A stretch of 64,000 nt of DNA from JARBUG01 sp035628915 (GCA_035628915.1 DASPIW010000006.1:6239-70238); one strand, 5' to 3'. Shown: positions 33,523-41,152, numbered from the stretch's first letter. The notes: generated by a model from the letters alone, not told the origin. Numbers and translations: made by a program.

Positions 33523-35112
33523 CTACTGCCTGGTCCGGGCCAAGAACTCCGTCCGAATTCCCATCGGTCCTTCCGCGAACACAGCCCGATCCATCGTCTT
33601 CAGATCAGCAGCCACCTTCGGGCGGAATTCCATATGGGCGAATATGTCACGTTCCAGATCGCAGCCGGGCGCCACTTCCGTCAGCACCAGGCCGTCCCGG
33701 TCGAGACGGAAGACCGCGCGCTCCGTTACATAGATGATCTCTTGCCAGTCGTTCTGCGCCGCAACCTGGCCGGCGAAGGTGATGTGCTCAACCCGCTTGA
33801 GGAACTTCTTGCCGCCGTTGGACCGGATTTTCAGCTCCCCGTCCTCGACGGCGATGTCGGCCTTGCCAGCGGTAAAGCTGCAGAGGAAGACGACTTTCTT
33901 GGCAGACTGCGTGATGTCGATGAACCCGCCGCAGCCCGTCACCCGGCCGCCGAACTTGCTGACGTTGACGTTGCCCTGTTCGTCGACCTCGGCGGCGCCC
34001 ATGTAGGTCACGTCGACGCCCATGCCATTGTAAAAGTCAAACTGATAGGGCTGCTCAATGATCGCTTCGGCGTTTTGCGTGAGGCCAAAGTCGACCCCGC
34101 CGGCAGGCACGCCGCCGATGGCGCCGGACTCAATGGTGAGCGTGAGGCTGTCGGCAATGCCTTCCTCAGCGCTGACCGGGCCGACCGTGTCGCCGGGAAT
34201 GCCCGTCCCGAGGTTGACGCTGGCGCCGGGATAGGCCTCCATAATGCCCCGCCGGCCAATCACCTTGCGGGCCGAAAGCGGCAGCATGGCCACGCTGTCC
34301 ACCGGCACCCGGATGTCCCCGGCGTAGGACGGTTCAAAGAGGAAGCCGTTGGTCATGCGGTGGTTCTGGACCGGATCCTGGGCGATGACGGCGTAATCGA
34401 TGAAGAGCCCGGGGACCACCACCCGCTGCGGGTGCAGCGTTCCGGCCTTGGCCTTGTACTTGGCCTGAGCAATCACAATTCCGCCAAAACGTTTCGCCGC
34501 CAGGGCAGCGGACATGATTTCGAGTTTGATACCTTCATGTTCGCAGGTCAGGTTGCCGTTTTCGTCGATGGTCGTACCTCGGATCAAGGCGACGTTGATA
34601 GGAATCGCCTTATAGAACAGGTACTCCTCGCCGTCAATCTCCTTCAGTTCCACGAACCGGAGGCCGGAAGCCTTGGCGCTGGCGTTTACCGCGCCGCCGT
34701 CCAGGCGGGGATCGACAAAGGTGCCGAGGCCGACCTTTGAGAGAACGCCGGGCTGCTTGCCGCCCATGGCCCGAATGAGATGAGAGACTTTGCCCTGAGG
34801 CAGGCAGAACCCTTCTGCGCGGTCCTGGAAAATGAACTCACGCATTTTGGGGGCGAGGCCCCAGTGAGCGCCAATGACTCGCTTGATCAGGCCGTCGTTG
34901 GCCCAGTGTTCCAGTCCGTTGACTTTGTCGCTGGCGCCGGCGGCGTGGACGAGCGTGAGGTCCCGGGGAGAGCCCTCTGTGAGGTAGCTCTGCTCGATGG
35001 CCTTGAAGATCTCTTCGCATACACCCATCATTGTGAAGCCGGTGTTCAGAACAGTATCGCCGTTGCGGATTTTTAACGCTGCTTCTGCTGCTGAGATAAA
35101 GCGAACGCCCAT
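33523..35112 (-). CDS. Acyl-CoA:acetate/propionate/3-ketoacid CoA-transferase (family I, fused subunits)
   Basis: Family I CoA-transferases move CoA between carboxylic acids through a glutamyl-CoA thioester. The 529-residue protein carries both halves in one chain, as in propionate CoA-transferase/YdiF. The N-terminal half starts VRFISAAEAALKIRNGDTVLNTG. The C-terminal half contains the catalytic Glu in LTIESGAIGGVPAGG and the GRVTGCGGFIDITQ segment. It would activate the imported acid at the start of the operon. I start it at ATG 35112, with AAAGGGAG upstream. It is the first gene after a promoter with a LacI-like operator, so its transcription is probably repressed without inducer. Confidence 0.92.
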   Translation of the reverse strand: MGVRFISAAEAALKIRNGDTVLNTGFTMMGVCEEIFKAIEQSYLTEGSPRDLTLVHAAGASDKVNGLEHWANDGLIKRVIGAHWGLAPKMREFIFQDRAEGFCLPQGKVSHLIRAMGGKQPGVLSKVGLGTFVDPRLDGGAVNASAKASGLRFVELKEIDGEEYLFYKAIPINVALIRGTTIDENGNLTCEHEGIKLEIMSAALAAKRFGGIVIAQAKYKAKAGTLHPQRVVVPGLFIDYAVIAQDPVQNHRMTNGFLFEPSYAGDIRVPVDSVAMLPLSARKVIGRRGIMEAYPGASVNLGTGIPGDTVGPVSAEEGIADSLTLTIESGAIGGVPAGGVDFGLTQNAEAIIEQPYQFDFYNGMGVDVTYMGAAEVDEQGNVNVSKFGGRVTGCGGFIDITQSAKKVVFLCSFTAGKADIAVEDGELKIRSNGGKKFLKRVEHITFAGQVAAQNDWQEIIYVTERAVFRLDRDGLVLTEVAPGCDLERDIFAHMEFRPKVAADLKTMDRAVFAEGPMGIRTEFLARTRQ

Positions 35113-35167
35113 GCTACAGCTCCCTTTCAACCGGGAAGGTTTTCGCATAAGTTTTGGATCCCAATGC

Positions 35168-35183
35168 TCCGAAACGTTTCGGA
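35168..35183 (-). promoter_or_regulatory. LacI-family-like operator 1 (downstream of the CoA-transferase promoter)
   Basis: TCCGAAACGTTTCGGA is a perfect 16-base palindrome with the central CpG and AAACGTTT core of LacI/PurR-type operators. It begins about one to two bases past the predicted transcription start of the leftward operon, an effective place for a repressor. Confidence 0.65.
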
Positions 35184-35191
35184 TTACCCCG

Positions 35192-35221
35192 AGTATATAG
35201 GGGAAGATTACCTCATTTCAA
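35192..35221 (-). promoter_or_regulatory. Sigma-A-type promoter of the CoA-transferase/Liv operon
   Basis: On the minus strand TTGAAA (35221-35216) and TATACT (35197-35192) are 18 bases apart. A shifted reading gives TATATA with a 16-base spacer. Transcription would start near 35185, next to operator 1. The wider 35113-35513 gap holds only this promoter region and the divergent one, with no further gene. Confidence 0.6.
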
Positions 35222-35395
35222 GTACAAAATGAGCAAGCACAGCAAAATAATCATACCTGCCATGCGTGTGTTACATATTTCACAAACCCGCGTGGCACAA
35301 GGCGTTTGGCGCCAGAGACTGTCAGATTGCCTCCCACATGGCGCGCGGCCGTTGCCCCGGAATTCTTGCAACTCTTTCGCCCAGGAGTCCGCACA

Positions 35396-35411
35396 TGTGA
35401 AACGTTTCACA
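35396..35411. promoter_or_regulatory. LacI-family-like operator 2
   Basis: TGTGAAACGTTTCACA is a second perfect 16-base palindrome with the same GAAACGTTTC core as operator 1. It is about 220 bases away, a distance compatible with repressor looping across the divergent promoter region. Confidence 0.6.
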
Positions 35412-35436
35412 CATAGGGACAGTAGCGCTCGCTGTC

Positions 35437-35466
35437 TTGACGAACCTGGATAGAAACGTTTAGCAT
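35437..35466 (+). promoter_or_regulatory. Candidate crotonase promoter with embedded LacI-like site 3
   Basis: TTGACG (35437-35442) and TAGCAT (35461-35466) have an 18-base spacer. A third AGAAACGTTTAG site (35452-35463) lies inside the spacer and touches the -10 element, so the same repressor could block this promoter too. The -10 match is weak. Confidence 0.45.
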
Positions 35467-35513
35467 GACGAGTGAATTCCCATCGGTTTTTATGCACGGG
35501 AGGGGCGCCCCAT

Positions 35514-36281
35514 ATGAGCGACGACCGTCTATTAGTGGAGATCAAGAACCGGGTAGCAACCGTTACCCTGAACCGCCCGGATGTGCTGAACTGCATGTCG
35601 ACCGCTGACAAACTCCGCCTGGCCCGGTGCATTGAAGACCTCGGACGCGACGAACAGGTGCGGGTGGTCGTCATCACAGGGGCGGGTGACCGGTCCTTCT
35701 GTGCGGGGTCAGACATCGGCGTGCTGGAGCAGACGACGTCCGACGGCATTCAGCAGGTGGAAGAGATCGAGCATCAGCTGTTTGGGGCCATCCGGCGGAT
35801 TCCTCAGCCGGTCGTCGGCCGGGTGAACGGCTACGCGCTGGGCGCCGGACTCGGGCTTTCCATGTCGTGCGACATCACCATTGCGGTGGAATCCGCGAAG
35901 TTCGGCCAGCCCGAAGTTGGCCTGGGCATCGGGGCGCCGGCCGAATGCCTGATGCTCCCGGCCCTGGTGGGTTACGCCCGCGCCCGGTATATGTTCCTGA
36001 CCGGAGAGCTCGTGGGCGCCGCCGAAGCGGCCCGCATTGGGCTGATTAATGAGGTTGTTCCGGCCGCCGAATTGGATGCGCGCGTGAACGCCGTTGTGGA
36101 GCGCCTGCTCAGCTTTGCGCCTGCCGGTCTCGCGGCCAACAAGCGCTTCATGAACGCCTGGCTCGATCACGGCCTGGCTGCGGCGGTCGACCTGAGCATC
36201 GGCCTGCAGGGCGCCGTGTTTGCGCACCCCGAGACAAAGGAGACCATTCGCCGGTTCCTTGATCGTAAGAAGAAGAGCTAA
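35514..36281 (+). CDS. Enoyl-CoA hydratase/isomerase (crotonase) family protein
   Basis: This is a 255-residue crotonase-fold protein. The oxyanion-hole strand is GDRSFCAGSD, and the second is in NGYALGAGLGLSMSCDI. Of the two catalytic glutamates of enoyl-CoA hydratase, the one equivalent to Glu164 is kept (Glu134 in FGQPE). The one equivalent to Glu144 is Gly114, so simple hydration of enoyl-CoA is doubtful. Isomerase, lyase or hydrolase activity is possible. The ATG at 35514 has GGGAGGGG upstream. It is divergent from the CoA-transferase operon, shares LacI-like sites with it, and is followed 12 bases later by the sigma-54 activator gene, possibly as one transcript. Confidence 0.87.
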   Translation: MSDDRLLVEIKNRVATVTLNRPDVLNCMSTADKLRLARCIEDLGRDEQVRVVVITGAGDRSFCAGSDIGVLEQTTSDGIQQVEEIEHQLFGAIRRIPQPVVGRVNGYALGAGLGLSMSCDITIAVESAKFGQPEVGLGIGAPAECLMLPALVGYARARYMFLTGELVGAAEAARIGLINEVVPAAELDARVNAVVERLLSFAPAGLAANKRFMNAWLDHGLAAAVDLSIGLQGAVFAHPETKETIRRFLDRKKKS

Positions 36282-36292
36282 GGGGGAAGGCG

Positions 36293-37693
36293 ATGGACGA
36301 GCAGTCGGTGCACTCCCGGGATCTGCTGACGGCTACCATCGAGACGAGCTACGACGGCATCGCCATCGCAGACGCCCGGGGCATCATCTTCCAGGTCAAC
36401 TCCTCGTACGAGCGGATCACCGGTATCTCCCGCGACCAGGTCGTGGGCCGCAGCGGGCGGGACCTGGCCAAGTCGGGGATCTTTTCCGACTACCTGGCCG
36501 ACAAGATCTTCGCCACCCGGCAGCCCGTGATGATGGTCCAGCGCTACTCTACCGGCCGGAGCGCCGTGGTGGTCGGCAATCCCATGCTGGACGAAAATGG
36601 TCAGGTATCGCTGATCGTCTTCAACGTCCGGGACGTGACGGAGATGCACTCCCTGCGCTCACAACTCACAGCCCAGCGGGAGGAATCCGAACGCTACCGG
36701 GCCGAGGCCATGCAGCTTAGGCTCGCATCGGGCGACACCGGCGACGTGGTCGCCAACAGCCAGTGCATGCGGGAACTGCTGCAGCTGACGCTGGTTCTTG
36801 CCCAGGTAGACAGCACGGTGCTGCTCCTGGGCGAATCGGGCGTCGGCAAGGGGGTGCTGGCCCGGTCCATCCACCGGCACAGCCCGCGCGCCGCCGGCCC
36901 GCTGATCTCCGTCAACTGTGCGGCACTGCCGGAAGCGCTGCTGGAGGCGGAGCTGTTCGGGTACGTCGGGGGCGCCTTCACGGGCGCCCGCTCCCAGGGG
37001 AAGCCCGGCCTGTTCGAGGTGGCCGACGGCGGCACCCTTTTCCTCGATGAAGTCTCGGAAATGGCGCCCGCAGTCCAGGCAAAGCTGCTTCAGGTCCTGC
37101 AGGACCGCGAAGTGCGCCGGGTGGGCGCGACGGAGTCCCGAAAGGTCAACGTGCGGATTGTCGCCGCGACCAACCGGGACCTGGACGAGCAGGTGAAGAC
37201 CGGGCAATTCCGCGAGGACCTGTTCTACCGGCTCAGCGTGGTGCCAGTGCTCATCCCGCCCCTGCGGGAGCGCCCGGAAGACGTGCTGGGACTCCTCCAC
37301 CACTTCCTGGAACGGTTCAACCAGCGGTATCATCTGGCGCGACACCTGACTAACGAAGCAATCACCCACTTGCTCGAGTACCGGTGGCCGGGGAACGTCC
37401 GGGAGCTGGAGAACGTGGTGGAGCGGCTGGTGGTGACGGCGCCCGCCAACGAGATCCGGGCGGAGGACTTGCCGCCGCCCCTCCGGGGGTTCCGGCGCGA
37501 TGCCCGGGTCGTGGTATTGGGACTGATGCCCCTGCAAGAAGCCTGCCGGGAAGTGGAGCGGCAGCTCTTCGTGGAAGCCTCCCGCCAACTGGGCAGCACG
37601 CGCAAGGTCGCCAAGGTTCTGGAGATCAGCCAGGCGACTGCGGCCCGCCGGATGAAACAGCTGCTTGGTGATTCAACTGGGAACAGCCAGTGA
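36293..37693 (+). CDS. PAS-domain sigma-54-dependent transcriptional activator (enhancer-binding protein)
   Basis: This protein remodels the closed sigma-54 polymerase complex using ATP. The 466 residues contain an N-terminal PAS domain (about 10-120, GIAIADARGIIFQVNSSYERI) that probably senses a small molecule. The AAA+ domain has Walker A GESGVGKG (180-187), the sigma-54-contact loop GAFTGA (227-232) and Walker B GGTLFLDE (247-254). A Fis-type helix-turn-helix lies at the C-terminus (RKVAKVLEISQATAARRM). A consensus -24/-12 promoter and two matching dyads lie just downstream, the first overlapping its own stop codon. It therefore almost certainly drives the eight-gene operon that follows. 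A terminator separates it from that operon. Confidence 0.96.
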   Translation: MDEQSVHSRDLLTATIETSYDGIAIADARGIIFQVNSSYERITGISRDQVVGRSGRDLAKSGIFSDYLADKIFATRQPVMMVQRYSTGRSAVVVGNPMLDENGQVSLIVFNVRDVTEMHSLRSQLTAQREESERYRAEAMQLRLASGDTGDVVANSQCMRELLQLTLVLAQVDSTVLLLGESGVGKGVLARSIHRHSPRAAGPLISVNCAALPEALLEAELFGYVGGAFTGARSQGKPGLFEVADGGTLFLDEVSEMAPAVQAKLLQVLQDREVRRVGATESRKVNVRIVAATNRDLDEQVKTGQFREDLFYRLSVVPVLIPPLRERPEDVLGLLHHFLERFNQRYHLARHLTNEAITHLLEYRWPGNVRELENVVERLVVTAPANEIRAEDLPPPLRGFRRDARVVVLGLMPLQEACREVERQLFVEASRQLGSTRKVAKVLEISQATAARRMKQLLGDSTGNSQ

Positions 37694-37708
37694 GTCACTC
37701 CTGAATCA
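37691..37708 (+). promoter_or_regulatory. Candidate upstream activator site 1 for the sigma-54 activator
   Basis: TGAGTCACTCCTGAATCA matches the perfect dyad of site 2 at 15 of 18 positions. It begins on the TGA stop codon of the activator gene. Its centre is 44 bases from that of site 2, about four helical turns, which suits cooperative binding on one DNA face. Confidence 0.6.
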
Positions 37709-37734
37709 CCCCGCCCCCCCGCTCCTGTGGCAGG

Positions 37735-37752
37735 TGATTCACCCGTGAATCA
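37735..37752 (+). promoter_or_regulatory. Candidate upstream activator site 2 for the sigma-54 activator
   Basis: TGATTCACCCGTGAATCA is a dyad of two perfect 8-base arms with a 2-base spacer. It lies about 90 bases upstream of the -24 element, a typical enhancer distance for sigma-54 promoters. Confidence 0.65.
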
Positions 37753-37774
37753 GGCGGGGATGAGGCATAAGAAT

Positions 37775-37822
37775 GCCCGGAGACCGGCGCCCCTTGGCGG
37801 AGTGCGGTTTCCGGGCTTTTTC
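37775..37822 (+). terminator. Terminator of the activator gene, upstream of the sigma-54 promoter
   Basis: GCCCGGAGACCG (37775-37786) pairs with CGGTTTCCGGGC (37805-37816) along 12 pairs including one G-T, followed by TTTTTCT. It isolates the operon promoter from readthrough of the activator gene. Confidence 0.8.
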
Positions 37823-37838
37823 TGCCCGACGGGGCAAC

Positions 37839-37855
37839 TTGGCACCATAATTGCT
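37839..37855 (+). promoter_or_regulatory. Sigma-54 (-24/-12) promoter of the SDR-ADH-AOR-lutABC operon
   Basis: TTGGCACCATAATTGCT matches the sigma-54 consensus TGGCAC-N5-TTGCW without a mismatch. Transcription would start near 37866, leaving a leader of about 18 bases with a GGGAGG site before the SDR start. rpoN and a matching activator are both in this window. Confidence 0.88.
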
Positions 37856-37883
37856 TTCAATTGGCCTGGGAGGCGAAAAGCAC

Positions 37884-38648
37884 ATGGATCTGTTCGATCT
37901 GACCGGGCGCTCCGCGCTGGTGACCGGCGGCGGGCGGGGCCTCGGCCGGGGCATGGCCGTTGCCCTGGCGCAGGCGGGCGCCAACGTTGCGGTAACCAGC
38001 CGCACGCAGGCGCAATTGGGCGAAACCCTGGCCGCGCTGCGGGCCGTCGGGCCGGGCGGCCGTCACCTGGCGCTGCCCTGCGATGTGGCTGACCTTGATG
38101 CATTGGAGGCTACAGTCACAGCCGCGGCAGCGCATTACGGCAGACTCGACGTGCTGGTCAACGCCGCCGGTGTGCAGGTGCGCAAACCTTCGCTAGAAGT
38201 GACGCCGGCCGACTACGACTCCGTCATGTCGGTCCAACTGCGTGCCGCCTACTTTGCCGGTGTGTACGCGGCTCGGATCATGAAACAGCAGGGCGCCGGC
38301 AAGATCATCCATGTCGCCTCACTGACCACGGCCATCGGTTCGCGCAACGTCAGCATCTACTCGGCTGCCAAGAGCGGCATCGCCGGCGTTGTGCGGTCGA
38401 CGGCCCTGGAGTGGGCGCCCCTGGGCATTCAAGTGAACGGCATCGGGCCGGGCTACTTCAAGACCGAACTGACCGAGGCCCTGTTCCAGGACCCGGAGCG
38501 GGTGGCCTGGATCAACGCCCGGGTCCCCGCCGGGCGGACGGGGCTGCCGAACGACCTTGCCGGTGCTGCCGTGTTCCTGGCGTCACCAGCCTCGGACTAC
38601 GTTACCGGCCAGATCCTCTACGTCGACGGCGGCTTTCTGGCCGGTTAG
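37884..38648 (+). CDS. Short-chain dehydrogenase/reductase (gluconate 5-dehydrogenase/KduD-like)
   Basis: This is the first gene of the sigma-54 operon. The 254-residue classical SDR has the cofactor motif GGGRGLGRGM, NAAGVQVRKPSLEVT, the catalytic Ser in HVASLTTAIGS, and Tyr-Lys in YSAAKSG. Its end, TGQILYVDGGFLAG, is typical. The overall pattern is closest to polyol or gluconate-type SDRs acting on secondary alcohols. The ATG at 37884 lies a short distance after the predicted transcript start. It probably oxidises or reduces a secondary hydroxyl in the pathway served by the downstream dehydrogenases. The substrate is unknown. Confidence 0.92.
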   Translation: MDLFDLTGRSALVTGGGRGLGRGMAVALAQAGANVAVTSRTQAQLGETLAALRAVGPGGRHLALPCDVADLDALEATVTAAAAHYGRLDVLVNAAGVQVRKPSLEVTPADYDSVMSVQLRAAYFAGVYAARIMKQQGAGKIIHVASLTTAIGSRNVSIYSAAKSGIAGVVRSTALEWAPLGIQVNGIGPGYFKTELTEALFQDPERVAWINARVPAGRTGLPNDLAGAAVFLASPASDYVTGQILYVDGGFLAG

Positions 38649-38662
38649 GAGGAACGATCGGG

Positions 38663-39679
38663 ATGCAAGCACTCAGAAAGCTGGCCAAGCAGGCCGGATC
38701 CCTGGCTCTGGTGCAGATGGATTCCCCGCCGATGCCCGGGCCCGGCGAGGTGGTGCTCCGGGTCGCGGCCTGCGGCGTCTGCGGGTCGGATCTGCACGCC
38801 TTCAACGATGATCCCGGCTATGAATTCGTCCGCACCCCGGTGACCCTGGGTCACGAGTATGCCGGCGAAGTTGTGGCAGTGGGCCTCAGTACCCCTGGCT
38901 GGACGCTGGGCGACCGGGCCTGCGCCATCGCCATTCAGGGCTGCGGCCATTGCCCGGCCTGCCTGCGGGGCGACACGAACCAGTGTCCGGGGCGGGTCGT
39001 GCAAGGTCTGCAGTATGACGGCGGCATGGCTGAGTACGTCCGGGTGGCAGCCCGCCACCTGGTGCGCCTGCCTGACGCCATCGATCTTCGGGCAGCGGCC
39101 CTCATCGAACCGCTGTCCGTCGCCCTGCACTGTGCGGCTGACCGCACGGAGATGGCGCCGGGCGATCTGGTCGTCGTGACCGGTCCGGGCATCATCGGTA
39201 TGCTCTGTGGGCTGGTCGCCCGTCTGCGGGGCGCCCGGGTAATCATCGCGGGCACCGCGGCCGACTTACCGGCTCGCCTGCCCGTGGCCGAGCAGCTGGG
39301 CCTCGGGGTGGTAGTCACCGGCGAGAAGTCGCTGGCGGAGCAGCTGCCGCGCAAGGCCGATGTGCTCATCGAGGCGTCCGGCTCGAATGGCGCCCTGGCA
39401 TCGGCGTTTGACACCGTGCGCGGGGGCGGGGCTGTCTCCCTGGTCGGAATGTACGTCGAGCCTGCCAACTGGTTTCTGACACGGGCGGTGCGAGGAGAAC
39501 TGACCATAAGGGGCAGCTATGCGTCGGTCCATCGCAACTACCTGCAGGCCGCTGAACTGATCGCTCTGGGCCGCGTTCCGGTGGAGCCGTTGGTGCGGCA
39601 CTATCCGCTGGCAGAGGGGCCCCGGGCATTCGCCGACGCCCTCTCCCGCAAGGTGCTCAAGCCGATCCTGATCCCATAA
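38663..39679 (+). CDS. Zinc-dependent medium-chain alcohol/polyol dehydrogenase
   Basis: This is a 338-residue MDR enzyme. Catalytic zinc ligands are the Cys in ACGVCGSDLHAF and the His-Glu in LGHEYAGEV. The structural-zinc loop GCGHCPACLRGDTNQC has all four cysteines. The nucleotide fold carries VVTGPGIIGMLCG. This resembles threonine, sorbitol or butanediol-type dehydrogenases. It follows the SDR gene closely, with GGAGG upstream of the ATG at 38663. It probably performs an NAD-linked alcohol oxidation in the sigma-54 operon. Confidence 0.93.
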   Translation: MQALRKLAKQAGSLALVQMDSPPMPGPGEVVLRVAACGVCGSDLHAFNDDPGYEFVRTPVTLGHEYAGEVVAVGLSTPGWTLGDRACAIAIQGCGHCPACLRGDTNQCPGRVVQGLQYDGGMAEYVRVAARHLVRLPDAIDLRAAALIEPLSVALHCAADRTEMAPGDLVVVTGPGIIGMLCGLVARLRGARVIIAGTAADLPARLPVAEQLGLGVVVTGEKSLAEQLPRKADVLIEASGSNGALASAFDTVRGGGAVSLVGMYVEPANWFLTRAVRGELTIRGSYASVHRNYLQAAELIALGRVPVEPLVRHYPLAEGPRAFADALSRKVLKPILIP

Positions 39680-39712
39680 GGACCCGGACCCGCTGGGAGG
39701 AGGCGTTTGGAC

Positions 39713-39955
39713 GTGGACGTGCGGATCCGGTTCGAGGGCGAGTTCTTCTGGTACCACCACCTGTCTGACGTCCGGATGGTTGTCCAGGAAGGGACCAGCC
39801 TGGGGACGCTCCTGTTCCAGTTAGGCGTTAACCTGGGCGATGGACTTGTGTCGATCAACGGCCGCGGCGCCGATGTGGATACAGTCTTGTGCCACGGGGA
39901 CGACATTATGATCCGCGGTCGAGAAGAGCGTGCCGCTGAAGCCCCGGCCTCATGA
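39713..39955 (+). CDS. MoaD/ThiS-like beta-grasp protein lacking the terminal Gly-Gly
   Basis: This is an 80-residue ubiquitin-like protein. LGTLLFQLGVNLGDGLVSINGRG and VLCHGDDIMI follow the MoaD/ThiS pattern of an alpha-helix, a VSINGR strand and a HGDxIMI strand. Classical MoaD and ThiS end in Gly-Gly, which carries the thiocarboxylate. This protein continues with REERAAEAPAS and has no Gly-Gly, so it may be a partner protein rather than a sulfur carrier. Small MoaD-like genes are often found beside aldehyde:ferredoxin oxidoreductase genes, and one follows here. I use GTG 39713, nine bases after GGGAGGAGG. TTG at 39707 is an alternative. Confidence 0.78.
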   Translation: MDVRIRFEGEFFWYHHLSDVRMVVQEGTSLGTLLFQLGVNLGDGLVSINGRGADVDTVLCHGDDIMIRGREERAAEAPAS

Positions 39956-39997
39956 TCCTAGTGCGTTTGTCAATTTCTAACGGAGGTGCGAAACCAA

Positions 39998-41152
39998 ATG
40001 GATATGTTTACGTTCAGTGCCCCGGTTGATATCTGCTTCGGTGTCGGCGTGATTAACGGTCTGGGCGACCAGGTCAAGGCCATGGGCAAGCGCGTGCTGC
40101 TGATCACCGATAAGGGCATCGTCGGCGCCGGCGTGGCCGATACGGTGACAGGGGTCCTCAAGAAGGCCGGCCTGGATGTCGTCCTCTTTACCGAAATCCA
40201 GGAGAATCCCCGGGACACCACCTGCATCAACGCTGCGCAGCTGTGCGCCGCGGAAGGCTGCGACGTGGTCGTCGGCCTCGGCGGCGGCAGCCCCATGGAC
40301 GTTGCGAAGGTTGTCGCCGTCATGATGACCAACCCCGGCAAGCATCCCCGGGAGTTCGAAGGCCGCGACAAGATGGAGAAAGACCCCATGCCCTTCGTAC
40401 TGGTGCCCACCACGGCCGGCACTGCCGCCGAGGTGACGTACAACGCCGTCATCGTCGATACGGAGCGGACTTTCAAGTTCACCATCATCAGCAAGCGGCT
40501 GGCGCCGAAGCTCGCTGTGCTCGACCCGCAGCTGACGGCCGGCAAGCCGGCCGGGCTGACCGCTTCCACCGGCATGGACGCTCTGACCCACGCCATCGAG
40601 TCGTACACCAACACTTTGGTCAACCCCATCGCCGATGCCCTGGCCGTCAAGGCGATTCAACTGATCGGCGGCTCGCTCCGCACCGCCGTCGTGCAGGGCC
40701 AGAATCTGCAGGCCCGCAGCGACATGCTGCTCGGCAGCCTGATCGCCGGCCTCGCCTTCAACATGACCCGCCTGGGCCTGGTCCACGCCATGAGCCACCC
40801 CATGTCCGCCTACTTTGACGTGCCCCACGGCATCGCCAACGCCATGCTGCTCTCCCCGATCATGGAGTTCAACATGTTCGGCGCCCTTGACCGGACAGCG
40901 GAGATTGGACGCCTGCTCGGCGAGAAGACCTGCGGTCTTTCCCCGGTCGACGCCGGTCTCAAGGGCGTGGCCGCCGTGCGCCGCCTGGCCGATGACGTGG
41001 GCATCCCGCACTGGCTGAAGGAAGTTGGCGTCACGGCGGACAGGATCCCCGAAATGGTAGAGCAGACCATGAAGAGCGGCAACGTTTTGGTCAATCCGCG
41101 GCAGGTCAAGCCGAAGGATGTTGCACAGCTTTTCTCGAATCTGATCGGCTAG
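39998..41152 (+). CDS. Iron-containing alcohol dehydrogenase
   Basis: This family (group III) oxidises alcohols or reduces aldehydes with NAD(P), as do butanol dehydrogenase and FucO lactaldehyde reductase. The 384-residue protein has the nucleotide-binding GLGGGSPMDVAKVVA and VPTTAGTAAEVT. The metal ligands lie in DALTHAIESY, LVHAMSHPM and FDVPHGIANAMLL. The ATG at 39998 is nine bases after GGAGGTG. Placed directly before the aldehyde oxidoreductase, it could supply the aldehyde by oxidising a primary alcohol or a diol such as 1,2-propanediol. That substrate is inference. Confidence 0.95.
   Translation: MDMFTFSAPVDICFGVGVINGLGDQVKAMGKRVLLITDKGIVGAGVADTVTGVLKKAGLDVVLFTEIQENPRDTTCINAAQLCAAEGCDVVVGLGGGSPMDVAKVVAVMMTNPGKHPREFEGRDKMEKDPMPFVLVPTTAGTAAEVTYNAVIVDTERTFKFTIISKRLAPKLAVLDPQLTAGKPAGLTASTGMDALTHAIESYTNTLVNPIADALAVKAIQLIGGSLRTAVVQGQNLQARSDMLLGSLIAGLAFNMTRLGLVHAMSHPMSAYFDVPHGIANAMLLSPIMEFNMFGALDRTAEIGRLLGEKTCGLSPVDAGLKGVAAVRRLADDVGIPHWLKEVGVTADRIPEMVEQTMKSGNVLVNPRQVKPKDVAQLFSNLIG

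Noticed and set aside
35291..35315. TGGCAC-containing stretch as a second sigma-54 promoter
   Set aside because: It has a -24-like TGGCAC but no TTGC at the required spacing, unlike the perfect site at 37839.
35396..35411. Reading TGTGAAACGTTTCACA as a CcpA cre site
   Set aside because: Outer positions do not match the cre consensus. The AAACGTTT core and central CpG fit a LacI/PurR-type operator better.
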